Positions 26,029 through 34,283 of a stretch of 64,000 bases of DNA are shown here, one piece after another. The translations under genes were made by a program, and so were the position numbers. The DNA comes from Mariniblastus fucicola (lineage in GTDB: Bacteria > Planctomycetota > Planctomycetia > Pirellulales > Pirellulaceae): contig NZ_CP042912.1 of NCBI RefSeq assembly GCF_008087665.1, positions 2,914,001-2,978,000 on the forward strand, written 5' to 3'. Numbering within the stretch: position 1 is the stretch's first letter; each line of letters starts with the position of its first letter. The notes beneath the pieces are model-generated. The model saw only the letters and a list, made by a program, of their open reading frames with translations, ran no database searches and was not told where the DNA came from.

Positions 26029-28068
26029 CTAGAATCGCGCCCTCATACCGAACAGTACGGTACTGGAGCGATAGTCAAACGGCCCGGAACCGTTGCCAAC
26101 TCCTGCCACTTCAGGCAATTGCGTATCAAGTCGGAATGAGTCCGCTGTGAAATAGCGATACTCAACAAACGCGTCGAGAGTTGGCGAAGCTTTGTAGTTC
26201 AGTCCGGCCATCCACTGCCACGCGAAGCTTGATTCGTCATCGTTGATGACCGCCTCGACACCGTTCGACTGGATCAAATCAGGTCGCGCCAGTGCGAAGC
26301 CCACGCCGCCACCGACATACGGTTTAATTTTCTCAGAACCGAAGTCCACGAATTCCCAGTATCCGTTCAGCATCCCCGCAAACGTTCCAAAGTCTCCCGC
26401 GACGCTGGTAAACTCTGATCCCGAGACGCCATCGAGTTGCAAACCATTGATGTTGATGTTGCGATAGCTCAGCTCAAGTTCGGTACGCAGATTGCGACCT
26501 TGAAATTGCCCGACGGTGAATCCGAACAGATAGCCCGCGTCTTCAAAGTAAACTCCAGTACCGAGTTCGCCCCGTGTCGTGAAGTCATTCAAGTCAGACC
26601 AGCCACCGAACAGTCCTATGTAGCAACTGGCGAAATTCGTGCAAACGTTGTCGCAGTCGCTTACGACATCAACGTAGGCTGCATCGCCACATTCATCGAC
26701 GGTTGCCGTCTCCACGATGCGATTTCCGATGTCTTCGCCGACAAGTGTCGGACGGGATCCAGTTCCGCAACACGAATTGCACTGATTGCACCCGCCGCAA
26801 CCGCTGGATGCGATCGAAGTTGAATTGCAATTGTTGCAGCTGTTACAAAGTTGAGTTGGAGTGCAGCCCGGACCGCACTGGCCGCCGTAGGGCATCTGGG
26901 GCATCGCGTTTGGATACGGAGGCACGTAGCCCGGATAAGGAGGCTGCGGCGGATACCCTGGGTAAGAAGGCTGTGGCGGATAGCCTGGCCGAGCTCCATA
27001 GCCGTAGGGGCCAGGCAGGTTGGCGTATGGATTGTTCGGCATCATCCGCGGATCGTATCCTGGAGGAACCGCGCCTTTTTTCGCGTCTTGCGACTGAACG
27101 TAATCCGTAGGATCACGAGCCGGCAAATACACATGAGACGATCGCGGAGCGGGAACCGGCGCCAAATCTTTTTCGTCCGGTTCCTTTGAATCGAAAACGG
27201 AACGCTCCGATGTGTCCGGAAGTTCGCCGGGTTCTTTCTGGTCGGTCAAGTCCGGTGACTCAGTCTCTCTCGGCTCATCGTTGCCTGAAACATTGCCCGG
27301 TTCATCGTCACGCGGTCTTGGCTCTTCGCCGGGAATGGGTGGGTTAGGATTGATCTGTCCCGGATCCGGAGTGAACTCGCTTCCCGGAGGTAGACGCGGT
27401 TCAATCTGATTCGAACCTCGCGGATCAGTGTCCATCGGAGGCGTATTCGGTGTCGGATCCTGAGGAAGTTCGTTGAACGGATTTTGAATCGGTGTTGTTG
27501 GCTCTTGCGATTGATCTTCGCGAGGAGTCATTTCTCCGAAAGGATTCGGTGGGAGTGGTGTTGGGTCCTGAGTTGTCGTTGGCGGAACTACCGGGTCGAG
27601 TTTTTCAAATGGGTTTACTGGTACAGTTTCCTGTGGCGTCGATTCCTGTTCGCCGAAAATTTGATCCTGAGAATTCTCGCCGAAGATGTCCTGAATGCGG
27701 CCAGAATGAGTGACCTTTGCCGGCTCGTTCGCCGCAAATGCTTTCGAAAGATTGCTGAATTGCCCCGATTGGTTTTCAAGCGGCGCGTCAGTAATGTCCA
27801 ACGTTGGAAAAGGAGCAGGAGGATCAACAACATCCACGTTGAAAGGTTGTGGCCTTGCCGTCACCGGTTGATTCGGCAAGCCATTTGCGCGACCGCTTGC
27901 GCGAGCGACCCTCGACGAATGCGATTGCGGATAGATCTTGTACGTATTGTTGTAATACGGTTTCTGAGCCATCGCGGGCAGGCTGACGGCGCTTACGCTG
28001 ACAACGACAGCGACGATGATCTTCGCCCACCGTTGCACTTGGCTCGTCGAAAAATTACTGTTAACCAT
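26029..28068 (-). CDS. Outer-membrane beta-barrel protein with Pro-rich linker and Cys-rich segment
   Basis: Start chosen at the ATG 28068 (679 residues); a TTG at 28077 is also in frame. A signal peptide ends at about AMAQ (residue 35). A long disordered Pro/Glu/Asp-rich region follows, with repeated NPFxE motifs, then a PGYPPQP-type repeat tract. Next comes a Cys-rich segment at about 395-440 with ten cysteines (for example CNSCNNC and CGGCNQCNSCC) and four more cysteines soon after. The last 190 residues look like an outer-membrane barrel (YIGLFGGWSD, GGGVGFAL, AGLNYKASP, EYRYF) ending in Phe. An envelope structural role is inferred; the cysteines may cross-link or bind metal. Confidence 0.85.
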   Translation of the reverse strand: MVNSNFSTSQVQRWAKIIVAVVVSVSAVSLPAMAQKPYYNNTYKIYPQSHSSRVARASGRANGLPNQPVTARPQPFNVDVVDPPAPFPTLDITDAPLENQSGQFSNLSKAFAANEPAKVTHSGRIQDIFGENSQDQIFGEQESTPQETVPVNPFEKLDPVVPPTTTQDPTPLPPNPFGEMTPREDQSQEPTTPIQNPFNELPQDPTPNTPPMDTDPRGSNQIEPRLPPGSEFTPDPGQINPNPPIPGEEPRPRDDEPGNVSGNDEPRETESPDLTDQKEPGELPDTSERSVFDSKEPDEKDLAPVPAPRSSHVYLPARDPTDYVQSQDAKKGAVPPGYDPRMMPNNPYANLPGPYGYGARPGYPPQPSYPGYPPQPPYPGYVPPYPNAMPQMPYGGQCGPGCTPTQLCNSCNNCNSTSIASSGCGGCNQCNSCCGTGSRPTLVGEDIGNRIVETATVDECGDAAYVDVVSDCDNVCTNFASCYIGLFGGWSDLNDFTTRGELGTGVYFEDAGYLFGFTVGQFQGRNLRTELELSYRNININGLQLDGVSGSEFTSVAGDFGTFAGMLNGYWEFVDFGSEKIKPYVGGGVGFALARPDLIQSNGVEAVINDDESSFAWQWMAGLNYKASPTLDAFVEYRYFTADSFRLDTQLPEVAGVGNGSGPFDYRSSTVLFGMRARF

Positions 28069-28299
28069 TGTTTCCAAACCTTAAAGCGCAAACTTCACGC
28101 ACTCCATTCAGTTCTCGATATCGTCAAAATCGGCAAAGTTTATCCAGTTTGAATCGTTGGATTTGGCAAGATTTTCCGATTGGGTCGGCAATGCGGCTCA
28201 AGAGTCCGTCGAATACTGCCGCTGGACGAAGGTGAGTTTTTGCTAGCGTTGGCTTGTCAGCAACGATCAAAATCGATCGCAACCTCACCGCAGGAAAAC

Positions 28300-29358
28300 A
28301 TGTCTTCAGGGAATCGATCCACAGAAAAGTCAGCTTCCGACACCGCAAAACCCACGCTGAACGGGCTTTCGGATTCGGCGTTGGCAGTGGTAGCAGCGCA
28401 ATCAGACACGACGGCTGCAACGTCCGGCGAAACGAAGCGAGCGTTTTCCATGCGACAAGTCGCGATGGCGAGTGGCATCGTTTTCACCGGGGCGGTTCTT
28501 TTTTCGACCAAGGCGATTCTGGTAAAGCTGGCCATGCCCTACGGTATCGAACCCGTGCCACTATTGTTGCTGCGGATGGTTTTCGCGATGCCGTTCTATG
28601 CAGCGGTCCTGGTATGGCTGTCCGTGAAGGAGCGAGATCAACACATTCCTGGACGAGAGCCAACGCCGTGGATACGAATTTCGGTGCTCGGCGTCGTTGG
28701 CTATTACCTGGCAAGCTTCTTCGACTTCTACGGATTAAAGTTTATCTCAGCCAGCCTCGAACGCGTTATCCTGTACTCGTATCCCACCATCGTGCTTTTG
28801 ATCAGCGCTGTCTTTGCAAGGAAGCGAATTACCGTTCACCAGGCGATCGCGGTTGTGATCTGCTACGTCGGAATCTTCGTCGCGATACGGTTTGGAGGCT
28901 CCGGAGGCGTCGCGACGAACGTACCGTTGGGCGTGTTCCTGGTTTTTCTTTCTGCAGTAACCTATGCCATTTACCTGGTCGGTAGTGGAGAGCTGATTCC
29001 GAAAATGGGAGTGTGGCGGTTTACCTCGATTGCCATGTTGGTATCAACAGCTTGTGTCGTCGTGCACTTCGCGCTGACCGAGACCGTTACGGATTTGTGG
29101 TCTTACCCGCCGGAAGTCTACTGGTTGGGATTTGCGATGGCGATCTTCGCGACCGTGGTGCCGTCCTTCCTGATTTCAGAGGGAATCAAGCGAATCGGAG
29201 CCACGAACGCCGCCGTTATTGGAGGCGTTGGACCCGTGTCGACCATTGTCCTTGCGTCAATTTTTCTTGGAGAGTCCTTCACAACTGCGCAACTTCTCGG
29301 AACGTTGTGCGTGATCGTAGGAGTCATCTACATCTCGATCAACATGAAACGCGATTGA
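28300..29358 (+). CDS. EamA/DMT-family membrane exporter
   Basis: The product has 352 residues from the ATG at 28300, preceded by AGGAA; the frame extends to 28180 but the extra residues do not look like protein. About 45 polar N-terminal residues are followed by ten predicted membrane segments arranged as two EamA repeats (about 50-185 and 205-350). Typical features are TKAILVKLAMPYGIEPVPLLLLR in the first repeat, LERVILYSYP in its second half, and GATNAAVIGGVGPVSTIVLASIFLGE in the second repeat. Family members export metabolites such as amino acids; the substrate here is unknown. It is divergent from the outer-membrane protein gene. Confidence 0.92.
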   Translation: MSSGNRSTEKSASDTAKPTLNGLSDSALAVVAAQSDTTAATSGETKRAFSMRQVAMASGIVFTGAVLFSTKAILVKLAMPYGIEPVPLLLLRMVFAMPFYAAVLVWLSVKERDQHIPGREPTPWIRISVLGVVGYYLASFFDFYGLKFISASLERVILYSYPTIVLLISAVFARKRITVHQAIAVVICYVGIFVAIRFGGSGGVATNVPLGVFLVFLSAVTYAIYLVGSGELIPKMGVWRFTSIAMLVSTACVVVHFALTETVTDLWSYPPEVYWLGFAMAIFATVVPSFLISEGIKRIGATNAAVIGGVGPVSTIVLASIFLGESFTTAQLLGTLCVIVGVIYISINMKRD

Positions 29359-29382
29359 GATTTCGCTTCAGATTTCCCTACA

Positions 29383-30213
29383 TTAGCGCACTGAAACATC
29401 AGCACGATTAGAGCCGGAGCGGTAGCGAACCAGGTGCCAATGGTTGGATAGCTGTTCGTGTCTGGCCACCTGGTAGACTTCACCAATCCCACTGATGAAG
29501 TCGCCGGGCGAGTCGTTCGTCGGATGCCATTCGAGCCAGTCACCACGTTCACGTCCGACCAGTTCGAATCGAACGGTCCGGTCCACGCCACCTTCAATCG
29601 CCGAAAAAGAAAACGAAGCGGTTTCCAGTTCCGGCAAAGTCAACAAAATCAAAGTGCCTGGATCGCCTTCTGGGTAAGCCATAAACGGTCCGATGGTTTC
29701 ACGTTCGCCATCGGTCGCTGGCCAACTGCTGTGGAGGTCGTCGACGATGGAAGAGAATTCGAACAGCGTTCCTTGCATGCGAAACTTCTTCCCAGTCCAG
29801 GCAATCTCCTGCCAGTTCGGCAAGACGGCAAGCCATATCGCGAGCACGGAAATCGCAACGAACCACGCTTGAAGAGTGCGGCTTTTCGTGGCTCCGACCC
29901 AAAGTCCGACCAGCATCAGGATCGTGGAGATGCCAGCCACGAAGCCAATCGCCAAGACCGCTTTGTTGCGAAGCGATAGCCACCACCAGTCTCCCATGTC
30001 TCGAATCTGGATGTCGCTACTGTTGGCCTCACTTGCGAAACGCCACCAGTCAACCGACGCTTCAAATCGACCGTCGAGAAACAACCAGCACACCACAATC
30101 GTTGCTGCCGCAAAGTTGATCGACGACAGCCAGAACGGATGCGCCGTGAACCGGCCGAGTTGACCGCTCCACCAGCTTCCTGGCGATCGCAAAGTTTTGT
30201 GACAGTCGGACAT
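29383..30213 (-). CDS. Membrane protein of unknown function
   Basis: The product has about 276 residues from the ATG at 30213, which is slightly better placed than the ATG at 30222. Three membrane segments are visible (about 30-50, 88-110, 118-138). A soluble, probably extracytoplasmic domain follows, with TLILLTLPELETASFSF and VGRERGDWLEWHP. I recognise no family. It follows the prenyltransferase-fold gene by 110 bp on the same strand and ends 24 bp from the convergent EamA gene. Confidence 0.7.
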   Translation of the reverse strand: MSDCHKTLRSPGSWWSGQLGRFTAHPFWLSSINFAAATIVVCWLFLDGRFEASVDWWRFASEANSSDIQIRDMGDWWWLSLRNKAVLAIGFVAGISTILMLVGLWVGATKSRTLQAWFVAISVLAIWLAVLPNWQEIAWTGKKFRMQGTLFEFSSIVDDLHSSWPATDGERETIGPFMAYPEGDPGTLILLTLPELETASFSFSAIEGGVDRTVRFELVGRERGDWLEWHPTNDSPGDFISGIGEVYQVARHEQLSNHWHLVRYRSGSNRADVSVR

Positions 30214-30332
30214 TGCAGACAACTTTTAACAACCTCAAACAGACAGCTGTGAAACGCGAGCAAGTCATCAGCTTTCAAGCTTTCATTCGCAGCGCCTCGG
30301 TTTGGCTAATCTCGCAAACTACAAATCAATCT

Positions 30333-31505
30333 CTATTTCCCCGCGTCTGTCGCAGGCGTTTCCGCTGCAGGTTTGCAGTAGGAAAGCGCCAACAGCGCGA
30401 AACCGGTCGAGAGGTTTGGATCGTTTTCAAACCAGCGACGGTCTTCGTTTGTCCAGGACCCGTCGTCGTTTTGGAGTTCGGCCAATTGAGTGATCAAATC
30501 CGCGCGCCAATCGTGGGCTTCCCCATCCTTGTCGACGACTTTCTCCATGCCGGCAGCATTCAAGGCAGAGCTGAACGTGTGAAAGTAGTAAAACAAACCA
30601 GCGGTTCCCATCCCCGGATTCTTCTCAACCGAGTAGGTGTTCTCGATCCACGTCGTGGCTGCCTCGACACGAGGATTTTCTTTGGTAAGCCCTGCATAAA
30701 TCATGCTCTTGAAGCCGGAATACGTCATCGATCCATAGCTTCGCAAACCACCATTGGCAGTAATACGCTCTGTTTCACTGGACGCGTCGCTGGATTCTGT
30801 TGGGATCGAATAGTAGAAACCACCGTCCTTCACCAAGTCAGCAAATCGAGTGTCGTTGCCATGCCCTTCCAAATTCTGGCAGCGACTGATGAAGGTGATC
30901 GCACGCTGAATCGATTCGTCGTCCTCGTCCGCTCCAGTCGCAATAAGTGCTTCCACAAAGTACGCGGTGTTGGAAAGATCGGGACGTCCCGAACCGCCGT
31001 AGCCGACGCCTCCATACCACGGGTCGTCTGGCTTTCGATCTGCTCCGTCAACCTGAAGCCCCTTTAGAAATGCCTGAGCATTGGCCAGCGTTTTGTTGTA
31101 CTTCCCAGAATCGTTTGCGAGCGACAGAGCGACGACGGCAACGCAAGTTTCGTAGTTTTTCAGCCGTCCGCCTCCGTAGATTCCTCCATCAGGTTTGACG
31201 AAACCGTTGAGCGCTTCAAGCCCTTTGGCAACCATCGGGTCGTCAACAGAAAGGCCGTTGCGGAGTGCAGAAGTCACTGCCAAAGCTGTAATCCCGGCTC
31301 CCGCCTTTTCCGTAAACGATCCGTTTTCGGCTTGGCCTTTCTCGGAGAAATACTTGAGCCCCTTGGCCACGATTTGTTGCCGAAGCTCTTCCGTGTTCGT
31401 CTGTTTCTCAGCTGTCGAATCCGTTGCTGAATCTTGAGCCTGAGCGTTCGTCGCGAGTACCGCGAGCATCAACGCCAGCCCGGAGACAATCCCTAATTTG
31501 TTCAT
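30333..31505 (-). CDS. Exported prenyltransferase/squalene-cyclase-fold repeat protein
   Basis: The product has 390 residues from the ATG at 31505 (frame open to 31544). A signal peptide ends near NAQAQ (residue about 24). Repeated alpha-alpha barrel motifs are visible: GAGITALAVTSALR, GGGRLKNYETCVAVVALS, SNTAYFVEALIATGA, GSMTYSGFKSMIYAGL and NLSTGFALLALSY. These match the prenyltransferase/squalene oxidase repeat fold. The acidic DxDD motif of class II cyclases is not seen, so a cyclase reaction is unlikely. Planctomycetes encode many such exported proteins of unknown role. It begins 22 bp after the DUF1559 stop, so the two are probably co-transcribed. Confidence 0.85.
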   Translation of the reverse strand: MNKLGIVSGLALMLAVLATNAQAQDSATDSTAEKQTNTEELRQQIVAKGLKYFSEKGQAENGSFTEKAGAGITALAVTSALRNGLSVDDPMVAKGLEALNGFVKPDGGIYGGGRLKNYETCVAVVALSLANDSGKYNKTLANAQAFLKGLQVDGADRKPDDPWYGGVGYGGSGRPDLSNTAYFVEALIATGADEDDESIQRAITFISRCQNLEGHGNDTRFADLVKDGGFYYSIPTESSDASSETERITANGGLRSYGSMTYSGFKSMIYAGLTKENPRVEAATTWIENTYSVEKNPGMGTAGLFYYFHTFSSALNAAGMEKVVDKDGEAHDWRADLITQLAELQNDDGSWTNEDRRWFENDPNLSTGFALLALSYCKPAAETPATDAGK

Positions 31506-31527
31506 CTGACTTTCCTGATTGATGTTT

Positions 31528-32577
31528 CTAAAAATTCGAATCAAAGACTTCGCCGCCCGCTACCGAACCGATAGCTCGCCACACCTCGAGCTCCACCGAG
31601 TCGGACACAGACCGGACTGAACCATCGAGCATTCCGGTGCTGACGGTGCCTCCGGCGTGGTAGCTGCGTGCCGTGATCGCCGCGTAAGTCGCCTGGTCGT
31701 CGCGTTTGCCTTCCTGAACGGAATTGAAATCGATATCGTAAGTTTGGCCGCCAGACTCGTAGGGAACGAACGTGTTCGGTGTGAATACCGTTGTGATTCC
31801 TGAGTGGTGGACTCGGCCATCGCACCACTCGGTGTGTCCAGTGTTTTGATGAAGACCCGGACCCAGTTTGAGCTGTCCGGAGTATCCCATGAACGCTGCT
31901 GGATCTGTCGGCGGCGTGTCTCCGGGATCGGCCGTGTTGCGAATATAAGAAGTGAAAGCTTTGACTTCCGAGACACAAATTGTGTTGCTTGTTCCGTCTC
32001 TCACCGCGGAGATCGGCAGGTCGCTGTTGACGTAGAAAGGTCCGTCACCAGTCCTACGGCTCACCGGATCGTAAGCCAGCCATGATCCAAAATTGAAGCC
32101 ATAGTTCTGCGGGTAAACTTTCGGCGCGCCAGTCGAGGTGTCGATTCGAACAGTGTCATTTATTTCGCTTGGACATTGGTACATCGGGACTCGCATCGTT
32201 GGGACGCCCGTGTCGATCTGAACATCCCAGGCCACGTCCAGGTCGACCAGTTCGTAAGCATTGGCCTGTTCGCAGAACGGCAACAGCCTGCCGTGGATTG
32301 ACCAGGATCCATTGTTGCCCGTCAAGATTGTGCCATGCTCTATTTCAAAGCTTGGTGGGAAATGCATGTGAGCCGATTCGTAGTTCAACGCCGACAGGAC
32401 CATCTGCCTCACGTTGTTCATGCAGGAAGTTCTGCGAGCCGCCTCGCGGACCATTTGTACAGCCGGCAACAACATGCCGATCAGAATGCCGATGATCGCA
32501 ATCACAACCAACAGCTCAACCAGCGTGAACCCTCGCGGATTGAGATTTGAGTGGGAAAGTTTGCTTTTCTGTTTCAC
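31528..32577 (-). CDS. DUF1559 family prepilin-like protein
   Basis: I prefer the GTG at 32577 (349 residues), because a GGAG ribosome site lies 9 nt upstream; a TTG at 32592 is in frame but would include that site. The prepilin leader is canonical, [28 protein letters not shown], followed by the DUF1559 domain. Typical marks are MNNVRQM, RDGTSNTICVSE and the C-terminal HAGGTVSTGMLDGSVRS...GSVAGGEV. It heads a leftward group with the repeat protein. Confidence 0.9.
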   Translation of the reverse strand: MKQKSKLSHSNLNPRGFTLVELLVVIAIIGILIGMLLPAVQMVREAARRTSCMNNVRQMVLSALNYESAHMHFPPSFEIEHGTILTGNNGSWSIHGRLLPFCEQANAYELVDLDVAWDVQIDTGVPTMRVPMYQCPSEINDTVRIDTSTGAPKVYPQNYGFNFGSWLAYDPVSRRTGDGPFYVNSDLPISAVRDGTSNTICVSEVKAFTSYIRNTADPGDTPPTDPAAFMGYSGQLKLGPGLHQNTGHTEWCDGRVHHSGITTVFTPNTFVPYESGGQTYDIDFNSVQEGKRDDQATYAAITARSYHAGGTVSTGMLDGSVRSVSDSVELEVWRAIGSVAGGEVFDSNF

Positions 32578-32866
32578 TTCCGTTTGCTCCAATTCGTCAT
32601 GATTGTGTTACTCTTGGTAACGACAAGGTTGGGGTAGTATGATTCAAGATCCAGCGATCGACGATGTGCTGCCTCGGACGGTCTGACTTGATTTCCTTGA
32701 CCGGACAGGCAACCATCACGTCGCAAATGCAAATCGTGTACCTGTTTCAAAAACCTGAGAAACGTGGCTGTTTTAGCTAGTGTTTGATGCGATAGGGGCT
32801 AGATCTGTCGAATGAATCGACGGTCTGTCAGTTGGATCGACAATTGGAAGTCAGAGGAATGTCATC
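32578..32866. promoter_or_regulatory. Divergent promoter region with repeated ATCGAC motifs
   Basis: This 289-bp gap separates the DUF1559 gene (-) from the sensor kinase (+). It holds GTCGA-N5-TCGAC (about 32807-32821) and a second ATCGAC about 20 bp further on, close before the kinase start. These could be binding sites for the downstream NtrC-type regulator. I found no convincing sigma54 -24/-12 pair, so autoregulation is only a suggestion. Confidence 0.3.
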
Positions 32867-34279
32867 GTGCGGTGGCCGCTTAAAAATCAGATTCTGATTC
32901 GCATGCTCGTGCTATTGCTGGTGGCAGTCGCTTCGTTGACCTACGCAAGTATTCACTCGACGATTTCAGCCCACCGGAAAGCAGAGCTGGATTCGTTGTC
33001 GCGAATCGTTGAGTTGATGTCGACGACAAAGTTTCCCTTGACGCCGGCGGTTCTTGAGAACATGAAGCTGCTTTCTGGAGCCGAGTTTGCGTTTGGCGAT
33101 GGCAAGGGGAATGTACTTTCAAAGACTTCCGGATCGCCGTCTTTGCCTCGCGAAGGTGTCGGGCTTACGACCGAATCTGAACAGGCAACGTCGGCTCGCG
33201 TGATCGAGGACAGCGACAGGTCGTGGTATCACGAATCGATTTCGGATGTTCGTGATCCATTGAATCCCGCATCGCCCCGAGTGCTACACATTTTTGTCTC
33301 TCGCCAAACTGCCAGATCGGTGTGGATCGATGCGAGTAAAACGCCGCTGATGATTGCCGCATCTGTCATGTTGTTGGCCGTCCTGCTCAGCCTCGCACTT
33401 GCCAATCAGGTGACGCGTCCGTTGGCGACTCTCAATCAACAGGTGCGAAAAATCGCTCAAGGAGACGTTCAGCAAATCCCGGCTGTCAGTCGCAACGATG
33501 AGATCCGGGACCTCAATACATCGATCAACGAGATGGCGGTCAAGCTGGAGGATCACGAGACGCAGTTGCGGAAGAATGAGCGGCTGAGAACGATGGTCCA
33601 ATTCGGCAGCAGCATGGCTCATCATTTGCGAAACTCGGCTACCGGTTGCAAGATGGCGATACAATTGCTGGCCTCGGAAAAGAAGATTGGCGACGACGAA
33701 AATTTTCTGGTCGCCTTGCGTCAGCTGGAGTTGATGGACAGCTTCATCAAAAAGTTCATGTTGTTCGCCAACGCTCCGGAATCTGGCGAAACTCAGGCTG
33801 CACGCGAGTCCAATCCGAAAGCGGTCCTCGAGAATGTGATCTTTCTGCTTCGCCCATCAGCTGACCATCTCAATGTTGAGTTGTCGGTTCGTAGTGAATC
33901 GGATCAGTCAACCATTGAAATGACGGAAGAGGACGCTCAGCAGTTGATGATGAACTTAATCAGCAACGCCATTCGGGCGGCCAGTGAGAGATTGGCTTCG
34001 TCGAGTGCGGCACGAGGTGGGCTCGTCGAAGTTGAGCTTTTCGTGCAAGATGGTCGGTTCGTTTTCCAAGTGGCGGACAATGGTGCGGGGCCACCTGAAA
34101 ATGTTGTCGAAACCATGTTCGATCCTTTCGTGACGGGTTCCAAAGAAGGAACCGGTTTGGGGCTATCGCTGGTGAAAGAGATCGCTGCCAGGTCTGGCGG
34201 AAACGTTGATTGGTCACGCGAGAACGGGATGACGATTTTCCGCTTCGAAGCAGAATCCATCCAGGGAAAGGCGATTTGA
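32867..34279 (+). CDS. Membrane sensor histidine kinase
   Basis: The product has 470 residues from a GTG start with an AGAGGA ribosome site about 8 bp upstream. Order: membrane helix (about 8-28), extracytoplasmic sensor (30-160), second helix (about 163-180), HAMP (ANQVTRPLATLNQQVRKIA onward), dimerisation/phosphotransfer region and ATPase domain. The H-box reads MAHHLRNS with His252 as the likely phosphorylated residue; the usual acidic residue after it is His253 and the usual Pro is Ser. ATPase motifs are present: N-box NLISNAIRAA, DNGAGPP and GTGLGLSLV. The regulator gene follows after 4 bp. Confidence 0.93.
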   Translation: MRWPLKNQILIRMLVLLLVAVASLTYASIHSTISAHRKAELDSLSRIVELMSTTKFPLTPAVLENMKLLSGAEFAFGDGKGNVLSKTSGSPSLPREGVGLTTESEQATSARVIEDSDRSWYHESISDVRDPLNPASPRVLHIFVSRQTARSVWIDASKTPLMIAASVMLLAVLLSLALANQVTRPLATLNQQVRKIAQGDVQQIPAVSRNDEIRDLNTSINEMAVKLEDHETQLRKNERLRTMVQFGSSMAHHLRNSATGCKMAIQLLASEKKIGDDENFLVALRQLELMDSFIKKFMLFANAPESGETQAARESNPKAVLENVIFLLRPSADHLNVELSVRSESDQSTIEMTEEDAQQLMMNLISNAIRAASERLASSSAARGGLVEVELFVQDGRFVFQVADNGAGPPENVVETMFDPFVTGSKEGTGLGLSLVKEIAARSGGNVDWSRENGMTIFRFEAESIQGKAI

Positions 34280-34283
34280 ATTT

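Noticed and set aside
27484-28152. 222-residue frame on the plus strand
   Set aside because: Opposite the outer-membrane protein gene and its start region; Arg/Trp/Cys-rich composition is not protein-like.
30213-31067. 284-residue frame on the plus strand
   Set aside because: Opposite the prenyltransferase-fold gene, which has clear repeats and a signal peptide.
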